Part shown: piece by piece, positions 1-6,918 of the stretch
Layout: each line of letters starts with the position of its first letter
Position numbering within the stretch: position 1 is the stretch's first letter
From: Endozoicomonadaceae bacterium
GTDB taxonomy: Bacteria; Pseudomonadota; Gammaproteobacteria; Pseudomonadales; Endozoicomonadaceae
Assembly: GCA_023146365.1 (NCBI GenBank)
Contig: JAGLCE010000051.1
Location: forward strand, 1-11,590
Direction: 5' to 3'
Length of the DNA stretch: 11,590 bases
Made by a program: the position numbers and the translations under genes
The notes under the pieces: generated by a model
The model's input: only the letters and a program-made list of their open reading frames with translations
Told to the model about the DNA's origin: nothing
The model's database searches: none

Positions 1-141
1 CCTTTGAATAAACATTTGCGTCCAGCCAAGTCTCTATTCAGACTAGGACTAGATATGCTTCGTAGAGTGTTGAAAAATGGATGTTCAAAAAATTATCAGA
101 TAGACTTCCAAACTCTGCTTCAAGTTTTGTCCCGTACATAG
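1..141 (+). pseudogene. C-terminal end of a probable IS4-like transposase (partial)
   Basis: An open frame enters from the left edge in frame 1 and ends at TAG 139-141, giving 46 residues. The peptide contains RPAKSLFRLGLDMLRRVL and ends in QVLSRT. This resembles the extreme C-terminus of several IS4-family DDE transposases, where a conserved 'SLFRxGLxxLR' stretch precedes a final 'LSCT'-like end. No catalytic residue lies inside the window, so the family call is from memory of the tail only. Whether the copy is intact cannot be told because its body lies upstream. No terminal inverted repeat is obvious just after the stop. Confidence 0.45.
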
Positions 142-550
142 CATATTAATAACAAATAAATAAAAGGTTACGATCCTAGTTGGAAATAGTGAAGTTTAAC
201 TTTTAGTGAATTTAAATAATTACACTATTATAAAGTATATTATCGACCCAGCATTGCTGATAGATTAAATATTCATGTAGTATTAGTGCATCTTTATGTG
301 GAGCTTGTGTATTTTAGAAAATTGATTATGGGAGGGTGTTTAAAACTCTGTGTCAGACTAGCTAGTCATAAGCTAATCTAGTCGTCCAATCGTTCGGATA
401 ATGGATCGCCAGCTACGACAGCGTTTTAAATTCCAGTTGAGCATAGCTCGGCAGACAACTCTCCAGAACAAGATAATAAAGGCCTTCACCGAAGGCAATC
501 GTATTCTGTGTTCTGAAAAGTAGAAAAAGCCTTTATAAACCAGTTCTGTC
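142..550. other. AT-rich intergenic region without a gene
   Basis: No supportable reading frame on either strand. 142-330 is very AT-rich. Visible structures are a possible IS end at 331-355, a perfect 12-bp palindrome GACTAGCTAGTC at 356-367, and a small stem-loop at 482-496 (GCCTTC, loop ACC, GAAGGC). The stem-loop is not followed by a T-run, so I do not call it a terminator. Confidence 0.6.
331..355. repeat. Possible IS256-like terminal inverted repeat
   Basis: The 25 bases have the look of an IS256-family terminus: a GGAGGGTGTTT start, then a short spacer, then CTGTGTCA. An IS256 transposase remnant lies at 2533-3047, but I found no matching second end beside it, so the pairing is unproven. 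The region between 331 and 2533 also contains an intact-looking gene, which argues against a simple single element. Confidence 0.22.
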
Positions 551-670
551 GGTAATGTTTATATGTTTTTAAATAAATTACGGACAATTCTCAGTTAAAA
601 GTTGAATCCTGAGCCTCATTCAGTGTTCTTAAGTACGGAAACCGTGCAAGTAATCAAGAAGTCTCGGATT
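551..670 (+). repeat. Left arm of a 120-bp inverted repeat
   Basis: This stretch aligns without gaps to the reverse complement of 11471-11590, with about 15 mismatches in 120 positions by eye (roughly 87 percent identical). The right arm lies beside an IS5-family transposase remnant, so the arms may be flanks or ends of that element. The left arm ends inside the stop codon (669-671) of the neighbouring minus-strand gene. The right arm touches the window edge, so the true repeat may be longer. Confidence 0.85.
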
Positions 671-1916
671 AAGATTCACGACATTGAGTAGTCGCTTTAT
701 TTAACAATGGACCATCAAGGTATAAGTAGAGTGCGGGCCATGTAACGTAATCAATAATACCTCCTTTTTTTGTATACTCTTTGCAACAATCTTTATTAAA
801 TTTGTCACCTGGTGATGGCCACACGAATACTACAGGGGGGCTGTTCAAGTTCATGAAAATCATTGAATTGACGAGAGAAGATACAAACTGTTTTAATGCA
901 GTCAGAGGGATTTTATAATTTCCTTCTTCTATCACATTATTTGTGATTAAATCTATAATTTCTGTAAGTTTATTGGGGTTATTATTTAAATATTTGCCTA
1001 TCTGTAATATTGAGTCTGTCCATATAATTAAGTCATTATGAGTAATGTCTTTATTATGGTCTTTATTATCAATTGCTGTTTTTAATAGATTGATTTTTGT
1101 ATTGTCCTGTTTATATTTCTGATCATTGATATAACATTTTACTTTTTTATCTGCTGCTTTCATCGCATCCATGATATGAGTTATGAATGGTTGTTCAGCA
1201 GCTTCTAAAATCTGTTTTGACTGAGTAGTTGTCTCTAAATCATCCATTGCACCCCCAAGTGCATCGGCCCATTGATTACCATAAATGTCATTAATTTTGT
1301 CGGCCAATTTCGTTGGGCGATTCAGGTTAGATAGATCAGCAATGTTCGGATTATTGTCAGATAATTTATCTGCCGCCTGCTTTGATAAAGCATTAAGAAG
1401 CCTATCTTTTTCTTTACTGAGATGGCTTAACTTATCGCAGAGTTCTTTACTCTTAATGCCATTTTTGTTCGACTTATCTGAGTTAGACAATTCTGATTTT
1501 TTTGATGAAAGTTGAGTGTTTAAGGATGATGTGATGAATTCCGTACTAGCTTGACTATCTTTTAAATCTTGTATTGTTTTGAGAGCGGCGTCATGTTTTT
1601 GTTTTAGCTCATGTTTCTGTATTTTGAGTGAATTTAAGTTAATCCCATCATTTGAAGGGATTTCGGTAGTTTTTGAAGGGATTTCGGTAGTTGATTTTGT
1701 TGTTCTCGCCGATAAGAGAGTACCGAACTGTTTACTAAGCGTGGTCATAGGTGTATGTGACACATAAGCTTGGGCTACAATTTTTGTTACAGTCCTTTTG
1801 AACATCCAAGCTATGACAGCTTCTATCGTACTCCCGCCATGCTCCTTTACATACGTGAATGCGTCATTAAAGCTTAATTTAAAACAGTGTTTACTTTCTA
1901 TATATTCAATCGCCAT
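669..1916 (-). CDS. Coiled-coil protein with a MIEAP-like C-terminal region, putative effector
   Basis: A 415-residue protein without a signal peptide or membrane segment. Residues 1-60 form a small, probably helical N-terminal region. Residues 72-90 hold a duplicated TTEIPS linker. Residues about 94-185 are rich in K, E, Q, S and L with a coiled-coil look (HELKQKHDAALKTIQDLKD). About 200-350 is alpha-helical. The last 80 residues carry SPP (359-361), VWPSPGDKFNKD (365-376), Y381, WPAL (393-396) and GPLLNK (402-407). That order (PP, GDxF, YT, VWPAL, GP, K) matches my memory of the C-terminal domain of animal mitochondria-eating protein (MIEAP/SPATA18), which also follows a coiled coil. This match is unverified. 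ATG at 1916 has a purine-rich AAGGTG about 5 bases upstream. The gene is AT-rich compared with 4733-8389. A role as a host-directed effector is inference only. Confidence 0.7.
   Translation of the reverse strand: MAIEYIESKHCFKLSFNDAFTYVKEHGGSTIEAVIAWMFKRTVTKIVAQAYVSHTPMTTLSKQFGTLLSARTTKSTTEIPSKTTEIPSNDGINLNSLKIQKHELKQKHDAALKTIQDLKDSQASTEFITSSLNTQLSSKKSELSNSDKSNKNGIKSKELCDKLSHLSKEKDRLLNALSKQAADKLSDNNPNIADLSNLNRPTKLADKINDIYGNQWADALGGAMDDLETTTQSKQILEAAEQPFITHIMDAMKAADKKVKCYINDQKYKQDNTKINLLKTAIDNKDHNKDITHNDLIIWTDSILQIGKYLNNNPNKLTEIIDLITNNVIEEGNYKIPLTALKQFVSSLVNSMIFMNLNSPPVVFVWPSPGDKFNKDCCKEYTKKGGIIDYVTWPALYLYLDGPLLNKATTQCRES
1651..1692 (-). repeat. Perfect 21-bp tandem duplication inside the coiled-coil gene
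   Basis: Positions 1651-1671 and 1672-1692 are identical 21-mers. On the minus strand they encode seven residues twice (the TTEIPS repeat, residues about 76-88). The length is a multiple of three, so the frame is kept. The lack of any mismatch suggests a recent slippage event in a flexible linker. Confidence 0.9.
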
Positions 1917-2532
1917 AAGGACACCTTGGTGGTTATATAAAATTACGTAATTAAAATAACTGGTTATAGTAAGATGAATCTCTATTGAACTCTCAGTGAG
2001 CTTTATCAGACCTTACATGAATTTGGATTCCTGTGTTCGAAAAAAGTTCCCGATTATTTTAGTGAGGCCTCAGTATATTCTGGTAAAATATCGGGAGGCA
2101 AGAAAATTTTCACAGCACAGCCCAAACTTTTCGTCTTAGCCACTGATCTAAATTATCCAATTCTTCGTAGCTTCGATGATACGGAAGTGTTGTTGAAATG
2201 ATCATATATTGGAAAGCTGTTCTTCTCAATCTACGCTTCTAAAACAGGTCGCTCCAGCTACCCTCTTCTGACTTTGTTTTGGGCCTTATTACTTGGGGCA
2301 TGGTATCGCTTGTCCGATATGCCATTGTCTCAGTGCTTATGTAGAGAGCTGCTGTTTCGCGAGTTTTTTAACCTTGAACTCGGTGGAGAAGTTTCCGAAG
2401 CCTCCACTTGGGGCGGTTTCCAACACGACTGGTCGAGTACTATTTGCGGGTTGCGGGATAACTTGTTGGTGGAGATTAATCGTTAGCTTAAAGCAAAAAA
2501 TATCATGAGCGAAGAACGCACAGCCTGATTTA
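1917..2532. other. Intergenic region with possible gene debris
   Basis: No intact gene is supportable. 2047-2100 reads VPDYFSEASVYSGKISGG, and after a +1 shift 2102-2201 reads on as KIFTAQPKLFVLATDLNYP and ends at TGA 2199-2201. Together the two pieces look like a decayed gene. 'PKLFVLATDL' recalls patatin-like phospholipases, but that is a guess. The open frames over 2274-2573 on both strands have no recognisable product and no ribosome-binding site, so I did not annotate them. The upstream region of the minus-strand gene at 1916 occupies the first 100 bases or so. Confidence 0.4.
1941..1952. promoter_or_regulatory. Perfect 12-bp palindrome upstream of the coiled-coil gene
   Basis: AATTACGTAATT is fully self-complementary and starts 25 bases before the ATG at 1916, inside an AT-rich stretch (TTTTATATAA lies between it and the gene). 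It could be an operator or simply part of an AT-rich promoter. AT-rich palindromes of this size are not rare, so support is weak. Confidence 0.25.
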
Positions 2533-3047
2533 AAAAATAGCCGTAACCGTGGTTCCCGTAAAACTCTGCGCACCGAAGACGGGCAATTAGAGCTCGATAC
2601 CCCGCTGGAGTCGTCACGAGGATTTTGAACCTCTAATCGTTAAAAGAGACCCCATACGTTTCACTTCTATGGATGACAAAATTTTATCTCTTTATGCTCA
2701 AGGCATGACTACGTGGGAAATTGTCGGTACTTTCAAGGAGCTCTATGGTGCTGATGTATCCGTTTCACTCAATTATAAAGTGACCGATGCGGTGATTGAG
2801 AAAGTCGTTGAATGGCAGTTTCGATCGCTGGACGAGGTGTATCCTATCCTTTATTGTGATAGAAATACGCCAAAAGAAACGGGTGATTAACCAAGCTATT
2901 TATTGAGTCTTGAGAGCCAGTATGGAAGGGAATAAAGCACTTTTTGGCTGATGGATTTCAGAAAATAAAGGTGCTAAATTCTGGCTAAGCGTACTCACAA
3001 AACTGCAAAACTGAGGAGTGAAAGATATCTTGATTGCCTGTGTTGAG
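2533..3047 (+). pseudogene. IS256-family transposase remnant
   Basis: Reading across frames recovers the characteristic middle of IS256 (mutator-type) transposases: TLRTEDGQLELDTP (from about 2557), then FEPLIVKRD and RFTSMDDKILSLYAQGMTT (about 2624-2715), then TDAVIEKVVEWQFRSLDEVYPILY (to about 2860), then VINQAIY and MEGNKALFG, and finally GAKFWLSVLTKLQN and GVKDILIACVE. Lesions visible: a frameshift near 2620-2626, a second near 2870-2883, and in-frame stops at 2904, 2949 and 3012. The aspartate expected in 'ACVDG' is replaced by glutamate just before the match stops. The first part of the protein and the C-terminal third are missing. Similarity ends near 3047, beside the repeat at 3061. 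Non-functional. Confidence 0.9.
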
Positions 3048-3060
3048 CTGCTTGGCCTTG

Positions 3061-3170
3061 ATCGCTGTAATGCACGGAAAATTTTTATTCCAAAGTTGAC
3101 CAGCTTATCGTTTTTTCCAGTGCCTGGTAATGGGTCGTAATCAAGCTGACTGAGGATGTAAAAAATCGGA
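3061..3170 (-). repeat. 110-bp dispersed repeat, copy 1
   Basis: Aligns without gaps to 8781-8890 in the same orientation, with about 13 mismatches over the first 105 positions. On the minus strand both copies encode a related peptide (FYIxSQLDYDPL, then NDKL, then FRALQR), so the repeat is probably a fragment of a once-coding mobile gene that I do not recognise. It abuts the truncated end of the IS256 remnant, so it may mark the insertion or recombination that cut that gene. Confidence 0.85.
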
Positions 3171-3387
3171 TTCATGACCACTAAGTCTTAACAGGATTGG
3201 AGCCTCGCTGATGCGCTTTGCCCTGTCAACAACCTGCTTCAAAAAGGGTATGAATTATTTTTTCGAGTTCTGAGAAGCAAAACTCACCCTGCAAGTGAAA
3301 TACTCAGATGGATCTGTTTTACCTCTTAGGCCTTGTGTTATCTGGGGTTAAGGCAATTATTTTTTCCTTGATGTCACGGATTCAGGA
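3171..3387. other. Intergenic debris ending in a motif shared with the inverted-repeat arms
   Basis: No intact gene. The plus strand has short open pieces (LTLQVKYSDGSVLPLRP in one frame near 3278-3330, broken by stops) that suggest an unrecognised decayed gene. At 3373-3386 is GTCACGGATTCAGG, identical to the reverse complement of 11467-11480 and two mismatches from 661-673 over 13 bases. It lies one base before the stop codon of the zinc-finger gene. Confidence 0.5.
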
Positions 3388-4398
3388 TTAATGGCTGGTG
3401 GCGGTTGAAATCTGTGGTGTCTTTCCATCTTTGAAGGTAGCCCCCCCCGAGTTTGCAGTGTCAGAGGGAGGCGTAGTGTTGTGCTTTGTTTTTAAGTGTC
3501 TTTTAAGACCATGGAACCGAGCATAGCTTTTAGAACACTGTGAACATGCATGGAGAGAATATTTTTGGTGTTTCGACATATGCTCATCGAATTGACTCTT
3601 TTTTTCGAATAATTTGCAGCAACCTGGTTTGGAGCATAAGAATAAGGTGTCGGTAGTAGAACTTCCAGATGGGTTATTTTTAAACTTTATTTCATCATCA
3701 GTTTTATCCTTTTTAATTGTCTTCTTGGTACTATGTTTAATTAGCTTCGGGGTACTATGGAATGTTTTGGTGTGTGTTTTCATGGTTCTTTGACTGATAT
3801 ATTTTTTGTTGCATACTGCGCATTGATAATGTTTTCTATCTGTGTGTTTTGTTATGTGCTCGTTAAAATTGTAACGTGTTGACAATACCGCGTGGCAGAT
3901 GTCGCATTCATATTTATCATATGTATCTCGAGCGGTTTTTTTGTTGCAGACGTGATTATTACAGTGATGTAAATAAGGGCCTGGATATTTAAATTGTTTG
4001 TTACATTTTTGGCATATATAGATTGGGGGAGTATGTAAAATTGATGTGCCGCTAACCTTTGTAGGCTGATTTAATTTATCATCCATGTTTAATATTGTGT
4101 GGCAAGTTTGTTTTTTGTTAGGAAGGAAGGGTTGGCTAATAGAAAGCTGACTCGACTCTTTCTCAATGGAACTCGAGGCTTGACTGACTGCTGATGCCTT
4201 TAATTCCTTTGCTTTTAGAAACCTAGACAATATATCTTGATCGGAAAGCTTGCTAGAATGTGAATAGCAAGGACGATGATCTTCCGTATGGACTGGTTCA
4301 ATAGTGCGAAAAGGCGACTCATGACGAGGCGAATTTGAAGGCGTGGTAGTCTGAGGCTTAGTGATTGATGTAGGGCTGGCTGTTGAAGTTACAAACAT
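3388..4398 (-). CDS. Five-finger classical C2H2 zinc-finger protein, putative nucleomodulin
   Basis: A 336-residue protein with five C2H2 fingers. Finger 1 uses C129, C132, H145, H149. Finger 2 uses C165, C168, H181, H185. Finger 3 uses C193, C196, H209, H214. Finger 4 uses C255, C260, H273, H277 (the C-x4-C form). Finger 5 uses C285, C288, H301, H306. Every finger has the 12-residue spacing between second Cys and first His. Fingers 2-3 and 4-5 are joined by seven-residue linkers as in eukaryotic tandem arrays, and 217-232 is lysine-rich like a nuclear localisation signal. Residues 1-125 are Ser/Thr/Pro-rich and probably disordered. There is no signal peptide. Such arrays bind DNA or RNA in eukaryotes; bacterial Ros/MucR proteins have one divergent finger. 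Action in a host nucleus is inference. ATG 4398 has AAGG seven bases upstream. The gene is AT-rich. Confidence 0.9.
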   Translation of the reverse strand: MFVTSTASPTSITKPQTTTPSNSPRHESPFRTIEPVHTEDHRPCYSHSSKLSDQDILSRFLKAKELKASAVSQASSSIEKESSQLSISQPFLPNKKQTCHTILNMDDKLNQPTKVSGTSILHTPPIYICQKCNKQFKYPGPYLHHCNNHVCNKKTARDTYDKYECDICHAVLSTRYNFNEHITKHTDRKHYQCAVCNKKYISQRTMKTHTKTFHSTPKLIKHSTKKTIKKDKTDDEIKFKNNPSGSSTTDTLFLCSKPGCCKLFEKKSQFDEHMSKHQKYSLHACSQCSKSYARFHGLKRHLKTKHNTTPPSDTANSGGATFKDGKTPQISTATSH

Positions 4399-4434
4399 AA
4401 ATTTTCCTTACTTTGCTAAATAATCTAGAATTGG

Positions 4435-4494
4435 TTTTGAGCTTTTTAAAAGCCAGTGCTTAGTTTTTGAGCTTTTTAAAAGCCTTGGCTTATT
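4435..4494. promoter_or_regulatory. Two tandem 30-bp units with a dyad, upstream of the zinc-finger gene
   Basis: Units 4435-4464 and 4465-4494 share the 20 bases TTTTGAGCTTTTTAAAAGCC exactly and then diverge partly. Each contains GCTTTTTAAAAGC, a perfect 13-bp dyad around one central base (4441-4453 and 4471-4483). The centres are 30 bp apart, close to three helical turns, and 49 and 79 bases from the ATG at 4398. This is the arrangement expected of a pair of operator sites for a dimeric regulator. No regulator is identified and the promoter itself is not clear. Confidence 0.45.
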
Positions 4495-4681
4495 AGCGTC
4501 TATGTTTATTCAATAGTTCATTAAAAAATTGATTCAATGGTAGAGGTGGATATCAAGTTTTTAACACCAGATTATGAGCTGGAAGGTTGGAGAGCAATAT
4601 TCTAAATTAATCATCAAGCGATTGATTGGTGGGTTTTTAGATAAAATCAATAGCTTACGGGTTCATGGTGATGGTTCGCAT
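4495..4681. other. Intergenic region without a recognisable gene
   Basis: The gap between the zinc-finger gene and the periplasmic-protein gene runs 4399-4732. Apart from the tandem dyads near its left side and the stem-loop at 4682-4709, I see no gene, RNA or promoter that I could defend. Confidence 0.5.
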
Positions 4682-4709
4682 GTAGAGACGCACGGCTGTG
4701 AGTCTCTAC
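4682..4709 (-). terminator. Stem-loop downstream of the periplasmic-protein gene
   Basis: GTAGAGAC at 4682-4689 pairs perfectly with GTCTCTAC at 4702-4709, and the inner CAC and GTG extend the stem across a one-base mismatch. It lies 23 bases past the stop of the minus-strand gene ending at 4733, the right place for a terminator. It lacks a T-run on the minus strand, so it may instead act as an mRNA-protecting 3' hairpin. Confidence 0.4.
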
Positions 4710-4732
4710 TTTAATGTATTGGCAGAAAATAT

Positions 4733-5353
4733 TTACAGCTTTTTCACCGATAACACCGCCGCCTTGGTGGTGTTGATAGTTAGCTCCTTACCGATTTGTT
4801 CTTTTTTAAGAGCCACATCTTTACGCACCTTGACAGTACGGCTGCTGTTATCAGAAAAGATCAGCGTCGCTGTGTGCGCCTTGAGATCAATCGCTTTAAC
4901 CTTTGCTCTAATCGATATCTGATCAGCGAAAATGATTTGGGACTTACTCTGCTGCTTGTTAGAGCTTATCACCGTACGCGTGAGCACACCTTCCTGTGGT
5001 ACCGTGTTGGGATTCATATCGACCACTAGCTCCTCGATCAGGGTTAGAGATAGCTTGTCGCCCTGATTGAGCTTTGCGATGTTATGGAGACCGGTGGGTA
5101 CAATCACAGCACGCCGAACGCCCAGCTCATCTTCTATGATGATCTCTCGAGTGTGGCGATTGATGTTTTTTATGACAGCCTTGAGATCTATGCTGTGCTG
5201 CTCCATGCCACCTGGCACGCCATTTTTAAAGTTGTTGATGCTGGTGATCTTGGGCTTTGTCGGTTTTACAGGTTCCGTTTGCGTTGCGTAGCAAGGAGTA
5301 ATAAACCAGCAGACACCCACACCCAATAGAGTTTTTTTCAAATAACTGTTCAT
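4733..5353 (-). CDS. Periplasmic protein with an internal duplication (unknown function)
   Basis: A 206-residue protein with a classical signal peptide: MNSYLKK, a hydrophobic stretch, then a likely cleavage after CYA (about residue 23). The mature part starts with a Thr/Pro/Lys-rich linker and NNFKNGVPGG. Two similar segments follow, about 56-112 and 147-203. Each has a beta-rich 'V.K.I......A.I......RTVKV/RRAVIV' pattern and ends in 'GDKLSLTLIEELVV' or 'GKELTINTTKAAVLSV', suggesting two small OB-like or SH3-like barrels from a duplication. I cannot name the family. ATG 5353 has GGAG about eight bases upstream. It follows the DUF2860 gene by 95 bases on the same strand, so the two are probably co-transcribed. 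Its base composition is balanced, unlike the flanking effector-like genes. Confidence 0.8.
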   Translation of the reverse strand: MNSYLKKTLLGVGVCWFITPCYATQTEPVKPTKPKITSINNFKNGVPGGMEQHSIDLKAVIKNINRHTREIIIEDELGVRRAVIVPTGLHNIAKLNQGDKLSLTLIEELVVDMNPNTVPQEGVLTRTVISSNKQQSKSQIIFADQISIRAKVKAIDLKAHTATLIFSDNSSRTVKVRKDVALKKEQIGKELTINTTKAAVLSVKKL

Positions 5354-5448
5354 CTTACTTGCTCCGTACTAGTGAATAAACAGCGTAGTTACAACCCAAT
5401 GACAAATAACCCTTAATGTAAGGATCGAATGCGCCATCATAATTCAAT

Positions 5449-6471
5449 TTAAAAAATATACATCAGACCCAAATTCGCCATGGAGATATTGCTATCATAA
5501 AAATTGATGTTCGAGCTTGAACGGTAGGTCGCAAAACTGGCCATAGCACGCGTATTTTCAAGACTGAAAGGTTGAGAATAGAAAGCGGTAAAGCTTAGGC
5601 CGTAGATGTCGTCCTCTTGGGTTTTGGTGTAGATCGGGTTACGCTTATCGTGATCAGTCTGGCCGAAAGCGACGTTAGTAACAAACTGCCACTGTTCACC
5701 AAAGTAGGCGTGGGACAGCTGTAACAGATGCTCCTTGTTGGCCATCGCTTTACCGTCCAGATCAAAATCGGTGTAGGTGTAAGAGGGAACTAAAAAATGC
5801 CCGTCACCCATATTGTATTCGTATTGAATTTTAAGGCTGGTTTGTTCCCCTTCACGTTCCAGTAATTTTTGCTCAGCGACGGTGAAAGCTGAATCTATAC
5901 CACTGCGCTCATTGTCGAGATCAATTTTACGGTGCTTTAAAGTAACGCTTACATCACTGTCTGCGATATTTTCCCAAGCCAGCTTGAGGCCACTACTGTT
6001 GCGATTGGTATCGCTGCGCTTGGTGCCCGTTTGGTAGGGATCACGCCATGTCTTGCCCGGCATGGCCGAAAACAAAAAGCTGGCGTTGAGAATATCGTTA
6101 CCTTCAAGGGCTTGGCGCACGCCGAGTTCAGTGCTTAGATCATAACGCAGATAGTCTTCCATATTAGTGCCCAGAAATACCTGAGTCTTGCTGTCGGCCC
6201 ATGTGTAGGCAACCTTGCCGTTAATAGATGGCTTGGTGTGGGTGTCTGAATCGGGACTGCTGTTATGAGAGTGGATCAACTCCAGGTCAAAATCATCACC
6301 GCCGGAAATCATATTGCTTTTCAGGCGAGTAGTCGCTGCTCCAGCGCTAATAAAACCGCTCAAACCACTTTCAGTCGGAATCTCTTCTAGAGCCAGCAAT
6401 GGGGTAGCTATCAGTAGAGTTGCGATAGAAAAGCTGACCGCACAGGATCGGTTTAACGAGTGATCTAGCAT
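5449..6471 (-). CDS. DUF2860-family outer-membrane beta-barrel protein
   Basis: Start chosen at ATG 6471 (340 residues), because AAGGA lies about eight to nine bases upstream and the result begins with a clean signal peptide (MLDHSLNRS, hydrophobic core, cut near PLLA). The longer frame from 6537 adds 22 residues without a ribosome-binding site. The mature start EEIPTESGLSGFISAGAA, then KSNMISGGDD, NMEDYLRYD, LGVRQALEGNDI, FSAMPGKTWRDPYQTGTKR, LVPSYTYTDFD and the end NINFYDSNISMANLGLMYIF match the DUF2860 pattern as I remember it. Alternating beta strands and a terminal Phe suit BAM-inserted barrels. The transported substrate, if any, is unknown. It lies upstream of the periplasmic gene in a likely two-gene operon and is divergent from the DUF4139-like gene. 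Confidence 0.85.
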   Translation of the reverse strand: MLDHSLNRSCAVSFSIATLLIATPLLALEEIPTESGLSGFISAGAATTRLKSNMISGGDDFDLELIHSHNSSPDSDTHTKPSINGKVAYTWADSKTQVFLGTNMEDYLRYDLSTELGVRQALEGNDILNASFLFSAMPGKTWRDPYQTGTKRSDTNRNSSGLKLAWENIADSDVSVTLKHRKIDLDNERSGIDSAFTVAEQKLLEREGEQTSLKIQYEYNMGDGHFLVPSYTYTDFDLDGKAMANKEHLLQLSHAYFGEQWQFVTNVAFGQTDHDKRNPIYTKTQEDDIYGLSFTAFYSQPFSLENTRAMASFATYRSSSNINFYDSNISMANLGLMYIF

Positions 6472-6768
6472 GACAATATTCCTTAGAAATATGAGTAGAG
6501 ATACTGAATACAATGCATCCAAAAAAGTAAGGCTCATCGAAAGAGCTGAGTCTTTAAAAGACGATTATCGATGTTGACCAAGCTCCCAATACCTCCATTT
6601 TTTCTAACCGTTGCGTCTATTTTTGTCTGCAAGCCTCTCATTACAGCGACAGTAGAACTCAGCACTCTTCCCGTACCATGGGTGAACTTTGCGAGCTTAT
6701 AGTCTAAGTTTTACGCTGTGAATTGGCCAGCAGTATAGTTGTTAATCCTCATATAAATGCTCACACAT

Positions 6769-6789
6769 TATCTTCATTTATTGAAGATA
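6769..6789. repeat. Stem-loop in the divergent intergenic region
   Basis: TATCTTCA (6769-6776) and TGAAGATA (6782-6789) are perfectly complementary with a five-base loop. It is about 210 bases before the ATG at 7001. It may be an operator dyad or an RNA hairpin. No T-run follows. Confidence 0.4.
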
Positions 6790-6871
6790 GCAACCGGTGA
6801 AAATGGATTGCAATAAGCATCAAGCTCTATGATTAAAACGCAGAGGAGGCGTGCCGATATAAGGTGTCATC

Positions 6872-6918
6872 CCAGCCATCGGATTGACGATGCTGGTAAC
6901 CATGCCGTTGTGATGGTT
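6872..6918 (+). promoter_or_regulatory. Two consecutive stem-loops in the leader of the DUF4139-like gene
   Basis: CCAGCCATCG (6872-6881) pairs with CGATGCTGG (6888-6896) across a six-base loop with one bulged C. Immediately after, AACCAT (6898-6903) pairs with ATGGTT (6913-6918). They end about 80 bases before the ATG at 7001. They could structure a 5' leader RNA. No known riboswitch class is recognised. Confidence 0.3.

Noticed and set aside
356..367. 12-bp palindrome GACTAGCTAGTC as an attachment or regulatory site
   Set aside because: It stands alone in non-coding DNA with no partner copy or adjoining gene start.
2274..2573. Open frames of 70-78 residues on both strands
   Set aside because: No ribosome-binding site, no recognisable motifs, and the strands overlap each other. 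Possibly debris next to the IS256 remnant, but unsupported as genes.
2900..3181. 93-residue minus-strand open frame
   Set aside because: Most of it is antisense to the IS256 remnant, whose transposase text is clear on the plus strand. Only the part over 3061-3170 is of interest, as a repeat.
4698..5329. Several plus-strand open frames over the periplasmic-protein gene
   Set aside because: They oppose a gene with a signal peptide, a good ribosome-binding site and a coherent duplicated domain.
6472..6537. Upstream start of the DUF2860 gene at 6537
   Set aside because: It would place 22 residues before a clean signal peptide and lacks a ribosome-binding site; ATG 6471 has AAGGA at proper spacing.
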